The notes below the pieces were generated by a model. It ran no database searches, was not told the origin of the DNA, and was given only the letters and a program-made list of their open reading frames with translations. A DNA stretch of 64,000 nt, taken from positions 248,001 through 312,000 of the forward strand of contig OX637622.1 in assembly GCA_951802195.1 (NCBI GenBank). Reading direction: 5' to 3'. Made by a program: the position numbers and the translations under genes. The DNA is from Tausonia pullulans. Its lineage: Eukaryota; Basidiomycota; Tremellomycetes; Cystofilobasidiales; Mrakiaceae. Position 1 is the stretch's first letter, and every line of letters starts with the position of its first letter. Shown here one piece after another: positions 43,318 to 54,749 of this stretch.

Positions 43318-45570
43318 ATGTCTCAGTCTTGCCCCGACCGGCCCTCACGCACGGGTACCAGCCTTGCCCACTACAGATCCGTCCTCACACCACGCTCCCC
43401 CGCCTCCACCACCACCTCGAAGGGCTTGGACGTGGAGGGAGAGGACGACGACGACTCAGGATGGGAATCGCTCTCCGAGGCTGGCGGCAACTCGGACGCC
43501 ACCCCTTCGTCTTCCCAGGCTCACCAAGAAGAGAGGGGTACCGACCGCGACAGTCTCCCACCTCTGGAGCCCATGTGGAAATCGGCTGTTACCACCAACG
43601 AGGAGGACGAGTCCGAGAAGGTGTGTCGAGGAGCCACTTCTTGTCTCGCTTACGCGTCATCGATCCCCCGTCCACGGCCATACTGCATCCCTCTTTTCAG
43701 TTGCTGACAGCTGAGTCTCTCTCGCAACGACATAGTCTTGCTGGATCTGCCTTGATTCTGAACTCGCCGCATCCCAGCGCTGGGTCTACCCCTGGTGCGT
43801 CGTCTTGCCCCTCTGTTGCGCGCGCGTCGCCGTCTGTGCTCACTCGCTCACGTGAGCCCCTTCGCGCTTGCAGCACCTGCACACTCGTTGCCCACGAGGA
43901 TTGCCTCCTTACCTGGGTCGCCGCCCAGCAGGCCTCATCCGGCAAGGGTACAGTCAGGTGTCCCCAGTGCAAGATTCCATACGAAATTCAAGAGGTACGT
44001 CGTCAGCCCTCGCTCGCTTGGTGCCAGTCGTTTCGCTGACACGACGCGCTGTCTCACAGGACGTTCCGCCCTTACTTCGCATCCTTAATCTCTCCGAGGC
44101 CTACGCGAATGGAGCCTGCTCGGGTCTCATTCTCTCCAGTGAGTCCGGATTGCGCGCGTGTCTTCCATTCCTGTCCGTCGGTCACTGTCATTCTAGCTGA
44201 CGCCGTAGTTGGACCAGCCATCGCTGGAAGCGTCATCCTGACATCGGGCACCTTTGGATACCTGTCGTTCCGGTCGTTCATGGGCAGAGACGCCACGCGT
44301 GCGGTCCTCGGTTCTCGACCGCCCCTGTCGTGGCCGTTCTGGGCGCTCTTCAGTGTGCCGCTCCTGCCTTATGTGCAGATCCTCTCGGCCATCTCGTCCG
44401 ACATCCTGAGCGCGGAGAGGTTCCACATGTGAGTCCTGAAGGCCTCTTTGTCCTGAAGTCCAGGTCTGATCCTGTTTATTACAGCATTGAGAAGGCGACC
44501 ATCCTACGTCCGTGGCGTCTACCTCTCTTTCTTCCACTCTAGTTGCAGGGGTTAACTTGTTCGGCATCCCACAGTGCCCTTTTTCTTCCTCCCCCGGCCG
44601 TACGACTTTACCCATGACCTGCGGGTCTCTTTCTCTCAACTCCCAGGCTCGATTCCCCACCCGCTGAGTGTCGTCTGGTCGTTCCCTCCCTCGCCGGGGC
44701 TCACGCTTGCGCTCCTCCCGGCGCTCAACGTCCTTTATCGTGCGTAGCCACTTGATCAGGAAATCGCGGTACTCGCACTGACAACTCTCGCCTGCAGTTG
44801 CCGTCAAGCGTCGCGTCACGCGGACCGTCCTCGAGGGTCGCTCCCTCTTCTCTTCCTCCTTGAACAACCGTTTATCGCGCCGCGAGCGACGACGCAGGCT
44901 TGAGGCGGCCCAGGCTCTTCTCGAGGACGAAGCGGGCGAGGGCGAGGGGGCGGGTGGCAATGAGGACCCTCGACTTATTGGAGTTAGGCGGTTCGGCACT
45001 GTGCAGATTGAGCTGGGCTAGTGTTCTTCTCCCTTTCCCGCATCGATCCTCCTACTTACTTGCGCACCTCCGCTTCATCAGTCGAACTTGACAACCCCCC
45101 CGAAGACGCCCCCTTTGCCGAGGATGACGCTCTCATCCCTCCCACCCGTGACCTCTACCTCACTCGCATTCCCCTCTCCCGGCTCGCGTGCGGTGCGCTC
45201 GTCTTCCCTGGGCTCGCCTCACTCACGGGGTGGGGGCTTGCTTGGCTCGGCGATCGGTACGGCGGAAGCAGGACACGGAGGTTCCTTGGCTTGTCGGCAC
45301 TAGTGCCTGCGGTACTGCTAGGTGGCAAGGAAGCGCCGCAGGGGGCGGTGTGGTGGAGGAGTGCGCTGGGGGGGATGCTGGTGACGGTGCTGCAAGAGTG
45401 AGTCGCCCTTGCTCTCGTTATCGGGGTTTCCGTTCCTCTGACCTGTAGGCTCTCTCAGCTCCATCAACCTGCTCCATAAGTACCTCCGCCTCAAACAGCG
45501 TAAGACGCGGCACGTCAAGTCGCGCGCTTCCCGGAGGTCGACGACAACGGCCAGGTTGGCTGGGCCGTAG
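43318..45570 (+). CDS. RING-CH (RINGv) membrane E3 ubiquitin ligase, MARCH5-like
   Basis: After an acidic Ser-rich N-terminus comes a complete C4HC3 RING-CH domain: SCWICLDSELAASQRWVYPC, TCTLVAHEDCLLTWV, CPQCKIPYEI. Each ligand Cys/His is present; the second Cys pair is joined across an intron (CCC TG|C ACC). Membrane segments follow near VGPAIAGSVILTSGTFGYLS, FWALFSVPLLPYVQILSAI, LACGALVFPGLASLTGWGLA and FLGLSALVPAVLLGG. The C-terminal part (LTRIPLSRLACGALVFPGLA, then a QxxLHKYLRLKQ end) resembles human MARCH5 (SATRILCGALVFPTIA), which sits in the outer mitochondrial membrane and ubiquitinates fission and antiviral-signalling factors. Location by homology is therefore mitochondrial, which is inference. 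The region between helices 2 and 3 is expanded with an Arg/Glu-rich stretch. About nine introns. Confidence 0.85.
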
Positions 45571-48541
45571 GAGATTTGACTATGAGGCGATGATATCCAC
45601 TTTTTGATGACACTTCACAATGTCATGTCCCGAAACCGGCCCTCCCTGGTTCAGCTAACGCGGGAGCGAGTCGTCAGAGGGTGGCCTCCTCCTTGCTCGA
45701 CGATGGAATACGGTGTGAACGTTGTTCTGTCTTCCTTCTCTCCGCCTCTCCGATCTTTTCGGCCCACCCTGTGTTCGCTTCGGTCGGATCAAGAGATTCT
45801 TATCAACCCATCGGAGTCCCGGTGGCCGCTGGCATTGCTCACTCACTCCTCGGTCGGAGAGGATCGGGAGAAGGAAGGTTCGCTTTCGTCAAAGGAGATG
45901 AGGCGAACAAACAGGCCGCGGGTGACTGACTGACTGCACGAGCGATCACACCCTTTTCCCCGCAAAGGACGTTCTGCAAATCCCCATCGGGTGTGGCAAT
46001 AGTTTGAATCCCATGCTTTTTACCCTCCATCCATCCAAGAGGAAGGTTCCCTTCAGAGAAAGAGCACACATGAAGAGATAAGCAAGGCCAGTCGACACTT
46101 GTGCTACTCGGTCGCGGAGTAGCAGAACGACACACGCTCAGACCCCTCCCTATCGGATGACGCAAGCCGCCGCCTGGCTGGCATGTTTGGACAACTGTGT
46201 CCGAGAGAGGACACACATAGAGTTGATCCTAAAGGTTGGGAGGAGCGGAGACATCAGTGTAAAGATGATCGAACCATGGCATCGCTTCCGAGAGTTAAGG
46301 CGAGAGTGAGGGGGGAGCGCGGGGAGGCGGAGATGCTCCTCGGCGTTATGGCGGCATTGACACCGCCGTCACGATCGTACATAGAGGAATGATTGATCGA
46401 CAAAAGGTCAAAGAGTTCCCCCACGAGCGCTCGGAGCGCTTGATGGGACGATAAGGACGAGCGAGACTTGCCCCTGACCGCAGCGGTGGCAGGCAAGAGA
46501 CTAAGGTTGTCGGAGAACGAACTTACCTCTTGCATGGATGGACGCTCGAGCGAGGTATGGTTGAGATGCTTTGTGACTTTTCGATCAGTAGCAATAAGTG
46601 AAGACATCGATTCCTTGAAAAAAGGGAGGAAGCGGGGGGGGGAGGGATAGTACAATCTGTGCGGCTCTCAACGAAAGACAGGCTGGAGATCTTCATCGAA
46701 ACACGTCGAAGGTATGAGCAGATAGCGAAGGTGAGATTCGGATCGTCCCTTCTGGCTGAAGTTAAAGAGAGTTGCGCTCCCAGTAATCCCCCCAGATATT
46801 CGATAGAGGTTGCAAAACGCGCACCAAAGTCGCTGTTGATCAGAGAAAAAGAAGGGAGGGAAGAATGAGGGACGTAGGAGGGACGTGGCAGAGTTCATAC
46901 CGTACGTAAGCGCCGCGATCCGGTGACTGGTCAGAGTGGCAGAGTGGCGAGCGTTGGCTCCCCATTAAGATCGGGCATGTCCTCCCTTTCATCTCGATTC
47001 CATTTTCAATGGGCAAGAGAGTGATCAAAGTCAGGCACATTCAGGGACAACGGCGCTTTCGAAGGGGTGGGGGCGCGCTGAGCAAGCGATGATAAGGCTG
47101 GGGTGGGCGGTGGCTGAGCGAGGTTCGACGGAAGAAAGAGAGCAGAGCAAGAGAGCAACACTTCTGGGGCAAAGCAACGAAGCTCGTCAAGCCTTCTGCT
47201 TGTTCTTACCCCAGACAGATCGTCGAGCGACCCTAAAGAAGAGAGCGGCAGGTTTACATTGACTCTTTGATCTTCCGACAGAAAGTAGCGGGTCTCACTT
47301 CCATGGCTGACCGATCCAGGGCCTAGCCTGAGGGGTTTGCGTGATCTCAGCGCCTCACTGATCAGTCGGTCAGGCCGCGGTCGTCTCGGACAGCACCGCC
47401 ACACCTCCCTTTGTCGAAAGGACGAGTTCGCGACCGGCATTCGCATTGCATGCTCCGTTTCTTGATCGAACGTCGAGGGAGGTTATCTCAGAGTTGAGAT
47501 CATGGATGCAGCACGATGAGACAGAGAAGAGGTCAGAGCGGTGACAAGACTTCCGAATGAGACAAGGATGGCATTCGTTCTGGCCTTTGGGGACGACGCG
47601 ATCGCATAAATTGCTGGCGATTGAAAGCGGCTGCTGGCAGGCCACGCAGGGAGGCGAGCGTGCCTCATGTGATATTTAATTGGGATCAGAGGGCCGCGCC
47701 GCCCGTCGCCGCCTTGCGCCGAGTCTCCGACCCCTTCGGAGACCACGCCGGTTCCGGATTATGGTCTCTCTACAAGGTTGGCCGTGGGCCTTCCTCCCTT
47801 CCCCTTCCCCCTTCCCGGCGAAGGGAGACGCAGCCAAGCCAGACAGACGTTCGTCCGTCCCTTCCCGTCCTACTTTGTCTGACACACTCTCCGGCCTTCT
47901 TGCTCTCGACCATCAAGTGCTTGCTCGTCTCTACCACCCACCCTTGTGAGTTCCTGGCTCCTACAGTGGCTATTTCAACGAAAGAAGAAGCGACGACACT
48001 TGCGTGCGCCTCGGGTGCATATTCAAAGCCGCCTCCCGCTGCGCCCTGCGTCGCTCCAGCCCTCGGTTCCGCGCTTGCCCTTCCGCGACCGTTGGGGTCT
48101 TCCTTCCCTCAGTGGGCGCTGCTTCATCCAGCCAGACCTCCTTGATTCCTTGGTTTCTCGTAACGACCAACTGACTCTGGAGTCGATTTCCCTCGGTAGT
48201 CCTTCCCTCCTCTCCAGCCTCTCCCTTCCTCCCTCCCTTCCTCTGCCGCATCGGCGCTGGCGAGCCCTCCGCCTCCTCCCCCGCCTTCCCCCTCCCGCTT
48301 TCGTCGTCGTCGCCTCCGTCATCCTCCTACTCGCGCAACTGTCGTCGAATCCACGCAACCAAGAGCCAGCCTCCTTCGTCTTAACACCCCAACTCGACGA
48401 CTACTATCCGCAAGTCTCCCGCAATCAACCCATCCATCTACTCAGCAGCACATCAGCCCACACTCGCTCCCTCGTCGCTCGTCACTACGGCTCCCCATCC
48501 GCCCTTGCCGCCCTGCGCATCCCGCTGCTCGCTCCACTTTG
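45571..48541. other. Large intergenic region before the kinase gene
   Basis: About 3 kb without a supported gene. A minus-strand segment 46607-46527 begins with ATG and ends at a consensus GTAAGT donor, but no matching downstream exon is evident. From about 47780 the plus strand is C/T-rich and open without stops, probably a long leader of the kinase mRNA. Confidence 0.4.
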
Positions 48542-50534
48542 ATGCCTTCCTCCACCAACGCCACCTTCATTGCCTCGGCCTCTCGTCTCGCCGGCCACCG
48601 CATCGGTCGCTATGAGCTCCAGGTGGTCCTCGGTGTCGGCGCTTACGGCGTCGTCTTCCTCGCCTTGGACTTCACCCGACCTGCGATGCCGACGTACTAC
48701 GGTGAGTTCCGCCTATCTCTCCCCACACACCCAACTGTCTCCCCGCCCTTCTACCCCTCTCTCATCCCATCATGCTACCATTAGCGCCACCCCTCCCACG
48801 CCCACCCTAATGCTTATCCTTCCTATCTTTTTCTCGGCGAAACTGACTCGGTTCTTATTTCAGCCGTCAAGTGTCTAAACAACCAGGGTCTCGACGCCCG
48901 CCAGCGCCACTTCCAGCACCGTGAGCTCGCCCTCCACCGGCTCGCCTCGTCCCACCGGAACATCGTCACCGTGCACGAGGTCCTCGAAACCGACGAGATT
49001 GTTTACGTCGTGATGGACTACCTCAACGAGGGTGACCTCTTTGGCAACAGTGAGTGGCGTCGCGCTCCCTTGCGGTCATAAGTACAACCCCGCTGACTCC
49101 CGCGCAGTTGTCGAGCGCTCGCGGTACATTGGCGACGATAATCTTATTACCAAAGTCTTCCTCCAGCTTCTAGACGCCGTCGACCATTGCCACTCGATGG
49201 GCGTCTTCCACCGGGACCTCAAGCCGGAGAACGTTCTCTGCGCCCAGAACGGCGAGCGCCTCGTTCTCGCCGACTTTGGCCTCGCCACCTCAGAACGGCA
49301 GAGCATCGACTTTGGATGCGGCTCGGCGTTCTATATGTCGCCAGAGTGCCAAGGCGGGGTTCGCGAGCGCGTTTCGTCGTATTCGACGGCCGCCAACGAC
49401 GTCTGGTCACTCGGCGTCATCCTTGTTAACCTGACGTGCGGCCGAAACCCCTGGCGTCAGGCGACGCTCTCCGATCCAACATTCCTCGCTTTCACCCGGG
49501 ACCCAGCCACATTTCTGCAGACGATCCTCCCTCTCTCCGCCCAGGCGAACTACCTCCTCACACGTGCGTTCGAGCTCGACCCGGCGCGACGCGCCTCAGT
49601 TGCCGAACTCCGCGTCCTCGTGAGCCGGACCCGCCGATGGACGATGGACGAGAACGAGCTCGTGGGGCCGGCCGAGCCGATCAAACAGGCGGCCATCGCT
49701 TCATGCTCCGAGGTTGGACGCAAGGTTGCCGAGCAGACGCGGCTCTTGCAGCAGGAGGAGGATCGCAAGCGGCGCGCTGCCGCCTTCGCCGCCGCTGCCA
49801 CCATCGTTACTCCCTCTCCTCGGGCCTTCGATTTCACTCCCATCGCAACCCAGCTCGAGAATCCCTCGCTCTCCTCCTTCAACGTCTCATCTTCTTCCTC
49901 CTCATCTGTCTCGCCCCGGGCAAATCACCAACATTACTCCACCTCCACATCCACATCCATCGCCACCCCGAGCGAGCAGCGCTTTCCCGACGTCCCCGAG
50001 CAGTCCACTCGCCGACCTCCTCTTAATCGGGGCAAGTGCTTTGCCGCTACCCTTGATGCCTTTGTTCCTACCCCGCCTGTGCGGGCCTTCCGCCGCCGAA
50101 CATCGAGGGAGGACTTCGCCGCAGACGAGTTGGATGGCTTCATCTCTCCGGCGCTCTCGACGATGTCGTTCGGCCTCTCGGGCTTTGACGACGAGGATAT
50201 GTCGAGATCGAGCTCCTGCTCTTCCTCTTCTTCTTCTTCCTCCTCCCACCGCTCCTCGGACTTCCCGCGAACGCCGGAATCCCATTCGTTCAAGCTCGCT
50301 TCTGTCCGGGACCGCACGGCGCCTTCCGCCTCTTTCTCTTCCCCCAGCAAGGCGCCTCCGGCCGTCCCTTACGACATCGCCGATGAGGCTGACATCCTCG
50401 CCTTCCTCGCCGATCTCCCGACGCTCGGCCGTGTCCACGCTCGCACTCCGGAGGTCGAGAGCAAGATCGCGACAAACGCAGCGGCAACCTTGCACGTCAA
50501 TGTCGACAATTACTTTATTGGCCGAGCCTATTGA
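48542..50534 (+). CDS. Ser/Thr protein kinase, Ran1/Sks1/Vhs1 family
   Basis: Three exons (48542-48701, 48864-49049, 49108-50534) give 590 aa. The kinase domain starts near residue 24: glycine loop VLGVGAYGVVFLALD, catalytic Lys56 in YAVKCL, the hinge YVVMDYLNEGDLFGNI, catalytic loop HRDLKPENVL, DFGLAT, then GCGSAFYMSPECQ, DVWSLGVILVNLTCGRNPW and the closing Arg in ELDPARRASV. The CGS-FYMSPE wording and the N-lobe are those of fission yeast Ran1/Pat1 and budding yeast Sks1/Vhs1, kinases that tie nutrient state to growth and sexual development. The C-terminal 280 residues are Ser-rich and disordered, with a Ser run near 415, as in that family. The very long C/T-rich leader suggests translational control. 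Catalytic residues are intact. Confidence 0.92.
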
Positions 50535-51399
50535 TGATGCCCACGCTTTCTTCTCTTGCTTTGTTTCCTCTTTCGTTCTCCATATCCCGGGTTTAGACAC
50601 ATCTTCCCTCTCTTATCCTCCGGGCTACGATTTGCCTATCCTCTCTCTTCTCACCAGTCACTCTACACATTGACTCCTCGCTTAGTTCAGTTTCCTCTCT
50701 CGCTGCTTCTGCCTCTCGTCTCTCGATAAGTTGTCTATACCTCTCATCCCCTATCAACAGTTGTACTCTTGCCTCTCGTCTTTCACTCTTTGCGCCCTCT
50801 TTTTCCTTTCTGCTTGTCTCTTGTCATTTTTCTTTCTCTCTGTTCTCATCCTATTACAAAGTTTCTCTTATCTGTTAAAAAAGACCCACACACATCACGA
50901 GCGAGCCTTGAGTTGCGCGACACTGCGCTCTGACTTGTGCCCCTCGGTCGCGGCAAGCCCAGAACCAGCCAGCATCTGGTCCATCCATCTTGCAGCTAGC
51001 TTCCCGAGGATCCTCGAGCATCCCTGTAAAGTCTGGATCAAAGAGAAAGAGAGGAAACTGCGAGGAAGATAGGCACACGTATGCGTCTGTATCTCTGTTG
51101 TCAGGGACAAGCTTCATCGCAAGATTCATGCTGCCTCGCGCGCGCGTCGTACTTGCGAACGGGGGCTTAAAGTCTTGTACCGAAAGGACAGTTTTCAAGC
51201 CTCTGGAAACCCTGACTCTAGGCAGGGATTCTACACGAAGACGGCAAGTGCATCTGCGGCTGACGGCGAGGCGTCTCTGAGCTTCCTTCGCGCGAGAGAA
51301 GCCCACCGAGCGAGACAGAGCGACGCGCGAAAACGCTCCGGCCTCGTCTCCAACCATCACCGTTCCCTCCCCTCCCCTTCCCTCCCCCTCCACCCCGTC
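50535..51399. other. Intergenic kinase / CCT8
   Basis: T/C-rich 3' flank of the kinase gene to about 50880 and the CCT8 promoter after that. No gene seen. Confidence 0.4.
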
Positions 51400-54075
51400 A
51401 TGTCTCTCAAAGTTCCCAAGCCCCAACAGGGCCTCTTCAAGGACGGCTTCAAGGTCCGTACCCCCTCCCAGCACCTTTGGCGACGCGCATCAAAACGCAT
51501 CGTCTCGTCGTCGTGGCTCGACAGGGACGCGGCGCGCTGACACGTCTCGCCCTCCTTGGACTTTTCATAGCACCTGTCGGGTCTCGAAGAGGCGGTCCTC
51601 CGTAACATTGAGGCCGTCGGAGAGCTGAGCGAGATTGTCCGGACGAGCTTCGGTCCCAACGGTGAGATCCTTCTTCTGGCTTGTGGTCCTCCACTCCACT
51701 TTGCCCGCGACGGACGAGCGAGTTGCAAGGACGAGACGAGGGACGGGCGCGAGCGTGTGTTTGCTCTCGCGGATAGTCAACACCAGTTCTGGAACATCGT
51801 GGTTGCCCTAAGGAGAGAAGTTCTTGATCGGCCCGAGAGGTGGCCACTGGCTGGGATCTTGTAGGACGGCGAGATGCCTCGAAGAACCTGTCAAGGCGCT
51901 CGAGAACGCGCGCGCGTCTCCATGACCTTCTCTGGTTCCTGGCCCGTTTCCATCAGACACACCTCCCCCTCGACATGTCCTCTCTCGTCTGCCCATCACT
52001 CCCGCACCCTAGCCCGTCCTGCCAGTTCGCAAACGCGTAGCTCGTGCTGACACGCGACTCGCCCTCCTTGACCAGGCCGCAACAAGCTTATTATCAACCA
52101 CCTCTCCCGGCTGTTTGTTACGAACGATGCCGCGACCATCATTCGCGAGATCGAGGTCGTCCACCCGGCCGCCAAGCTCCTCGTCGGTGCTTCCCAGGCT
52201 CAGGAGGCTGAGGTACGTCTCTTTCACGTCGTCGATCCACTCGGAGACGCGTCGAGGGCGTAGCGCGCTGACGATCGTCTTTGCCTTTCCTCTCGTCGAC
52301 CATTGCACCTCGATATTCTGCTCTCTCTCTCTTTCCCGGGCTCCTCTGGACAATGTAGCACGGAGACAACACCAACTTTGTCCTGATCCTCGCCGGAGAG
52401 CTCCTCAAGCGGGCCGTCAACCTTCTCGTCATGGGCCTCCACCCGTCCGAGGTTCGTGCTTCTCCCGCCGAGTTGCGTCTCTCGCTGAATGAGCCCATCG
52501 CTGACCAACGAAACTCCTTCTTGTTCTCAGGTTATCCTTGGTTACGAGCTCGCTTCGGAGAAGTGCCGCGAGGAGCTTGAGAGTGCGTCCTTGCCCTTTT
52601 CGCTTCGTTCCGCCGTCTCGCTCTCGCTGACCAGGACGCCAACCTCTTCTCTAGGCCTCAAGGTCCTCGACCTCCCCCTCCCCCCCTCGCAGGATACCCT
52701 CTCCAAGGCCATCTCTCCTTCGATAGCGTCCAAGCAGCCCGGTAACGAGTCCTTCCTTTCGGACCTCGTCGCTGAGGCCTCGCTCGCCGTCATGCCCAAG
52801 AACCCCAAGGACTTCAGCGTTGATTCGGTCCGTGTCGTCAAGATCCTTGGTGGATCGCTCTCCCAGTCGAGGGTCGTCCGCGGTATGGTCTTTGGACGGG
52901 AGCCGGACGGTGAGCGCGCCCTCCTCTTTGGCTGTCACCCAAGAGACACACGGGACTGATGCGGTAGAATGCAGGCATCGTCAAGAAGGGCAAGAAGATG
53001 AAGGTTGCCGTCTACACGTGCGGACTCGACATTTCGCAGACCGAGACCAAGGGCACCGTCCTCCTCAAGAACGCCGGCGAGATGCTCGACTTCACCAAGG
53101 GAGAGGAGAAGCAGATGGAGAACGTTCGTCCTGGCTCTGTCCTCGATTGTGCGAGTAAGTCTGTCTGACGCTCTTTTTATACCACAACAGATCTTCAAGG
53201 AGATCGCCGACTCTGGCGTCTCTCTCATCATCGCTGGTTCGGGCATCGGCGACCTCGCACTCCACTACCTCAACCGCCAGGGCATCGCCGTCCTTAAGGT
53301 CCTTTCGAAGTTCGACCTCCGCCGGCTCTGCCGCGTCGTTGGCGCTACCCCGCTCGCCCGGGTCGGCGCCCCGACGCCCGAGGAGGCCGGAGCTGTCGAC
53401 ATCCTCGAGACCATCGAGATTGGTGGGGACCGCGTCACGGTCCTCCGGCAGGAGGCTGAGGAGCGCACGCGGACGGCGACGGTTGTCCTTCGTGGAGCGA
53501 CGGCTAACCATCTCGATGACCTTGAGCGCGCCATCGACGACGGCGTCAACACCGTCCGCTCTCTCCTCAAGGACGGTCGCCTCGTCCCCGGAGCCGGTGC
53601 GACGGAGATCGAGCTTGCCCGACGCGTTGGTGACTTTGGCGAGAAGACCCCTGGACTCGCTCAGCACGGAATTCGCAAGTTCGCCGAAGCGCTCGAGGTT
53701 GTCCCCCGGACGCTCGCGGAGAACGCAGGCCTCGATGCCTCTGAGGTTATATCGGCACTCTACAAGGCTCACTCGGAGGGCAAAGTCGACGTCGGAGTTG
53801 ACATTGACGGCGGCAACAACGGCACGATCGCCACGCTTGCGCCGTCCATTGTTGACCCGCTCGGACCCAAGTCATACGCCATCAAGCTTGCTACGGACGC
53901 GGCTGTCACGGTCCTCCGGGTAGACTCTATCATTGTCGCCAAGCGTAGGTCGTTCTTTCTCTCTCCCAACCACCTGGTTTCTACTTCGACCTTGGTGCTG
54001 ACGTTCTTTCTCTCTCCCCCTCCAGAGGCTGGTATCGCCGCGCCCAAGCAGAACCCGGACTGGGACCAGGATTGA
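51400..54075 (+). CDS. CCT8: T-complex protein 1 subunit theta (CCT8)
   Basis: Theta subunit of the cytosolic TRiC/CCT chaperonin that folds actin, tubulin and other proteins. About nine introns; spliced reading starts MSLKVPKPQQGLFKDGFKH, LSGLEEAVLRNIEAVGELSE. Then TSFGPNGRNKLIINHLSRLF, the nucleotide loop near residues 96-100, EVILGYELASEKCREELES, SIASKQPGNESFLSDLV, KILGGSLSQSRVVRGMVF, ETKGTVLLKNAGEMLDFTKG, KFDLRRLCRVVGATPLAR, DDGVNTVRSLLKDGRLVPGA and YAIKLATDAAVTVLRVDSII. All are CCT8-specific in wording. The usual GDGTN nucleotide motif reads GDNTN here; the catalytic Asp is kept. The first long intron (51661-52076, 416 nt) is the largest reliable intron in the window. The protein ends NPDWDQD, a normal theta tail. 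Confidence 0.95.
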
Positions 54076-54749
54076 TTGCCCCTCCTCCATCCTTCACCTC
54101 TTCTCTCCTCTTTCTCCTTCTGACCCTCCTCCTCCGCCCGGGAACATGGTCCCTCCAAAACGGGCGACTTTCTCCCGCTCCCTCTTGCCCTCCCTCTATA
54201 GCTCTCGCTTTTTCTTCCTCATGCCAATTTTACATGCGTCTCTTCAGCAGCAGTCCGCGACCTCGTCTGACGGAGAGAAGGGGGATAGATAGAAGGAGAG
54301 AGCACAGACGCACAACCAAACTAGGGAGAGAAACCTGGAACGAATCTACACACAACACACTGGACCAGATAAACAGAGAGGGAGCACAGCTCGAAGAATG
54401 AACGGGAACCCGAAACCCAAAACAAAACAAAACAAGAAAAAGAAACGATAGGGAACGACGACGGACGACCCGTTCGTCACTCGATCTCCCGACGCACAAT
54501 CAGTCCATCACCGACCTCTCCCGAACCCTCCACCCTCCTTCCGATCCGACGAGGCGGTAGCCTCTGCCCGCGGACGCCGCATCGCTACCCGCCCCCGCCC
54601 CCACTACTGCTCCTCTCGCTGCTGTGCCTGCTGCTCCTCCTTTCACCCTGTCCCTAACCTCCTCCTCTCTGAGCAGAAGCCCTCTCGCCCTGGTCCTCCT
54701 TGTCCTTCTTCTCAACCTCACACTCGCACTGTTCTCCACACCACTCAGG
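54076..54749. other. Intergenic CCT8 / disordered-protein gene
   Basis: Convergent 3' flanks. An A-rich stretch at about 54415-54450 (AAAACAAAACAAAACAAG) may relate to minus-strand 3' processing. No gene seen. Confidence 0.35.

Noticed and set aside
46254-46655. Minus-strand 133-codon frame and a possible ATG-to-GTAAGT exon
   Set aside because: The putative intron would be only about 45 nt and the continuation has no ordered sequence; kept only as a low-interest finding.
47946-48542. Plus-strand 198-codon frame ahead of the kinase
   Set aside because: Lies in the C/T-rich leader, starts at a non-ATG codon and ends at the kinase start in another frame. More likely untranslated leader.
51661-52076. 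Intronic snoRNA in the long CCT8 intron
   Set aside because: No convincing C box (RTGATGA) with matching D box or H/ACA pair was seen.
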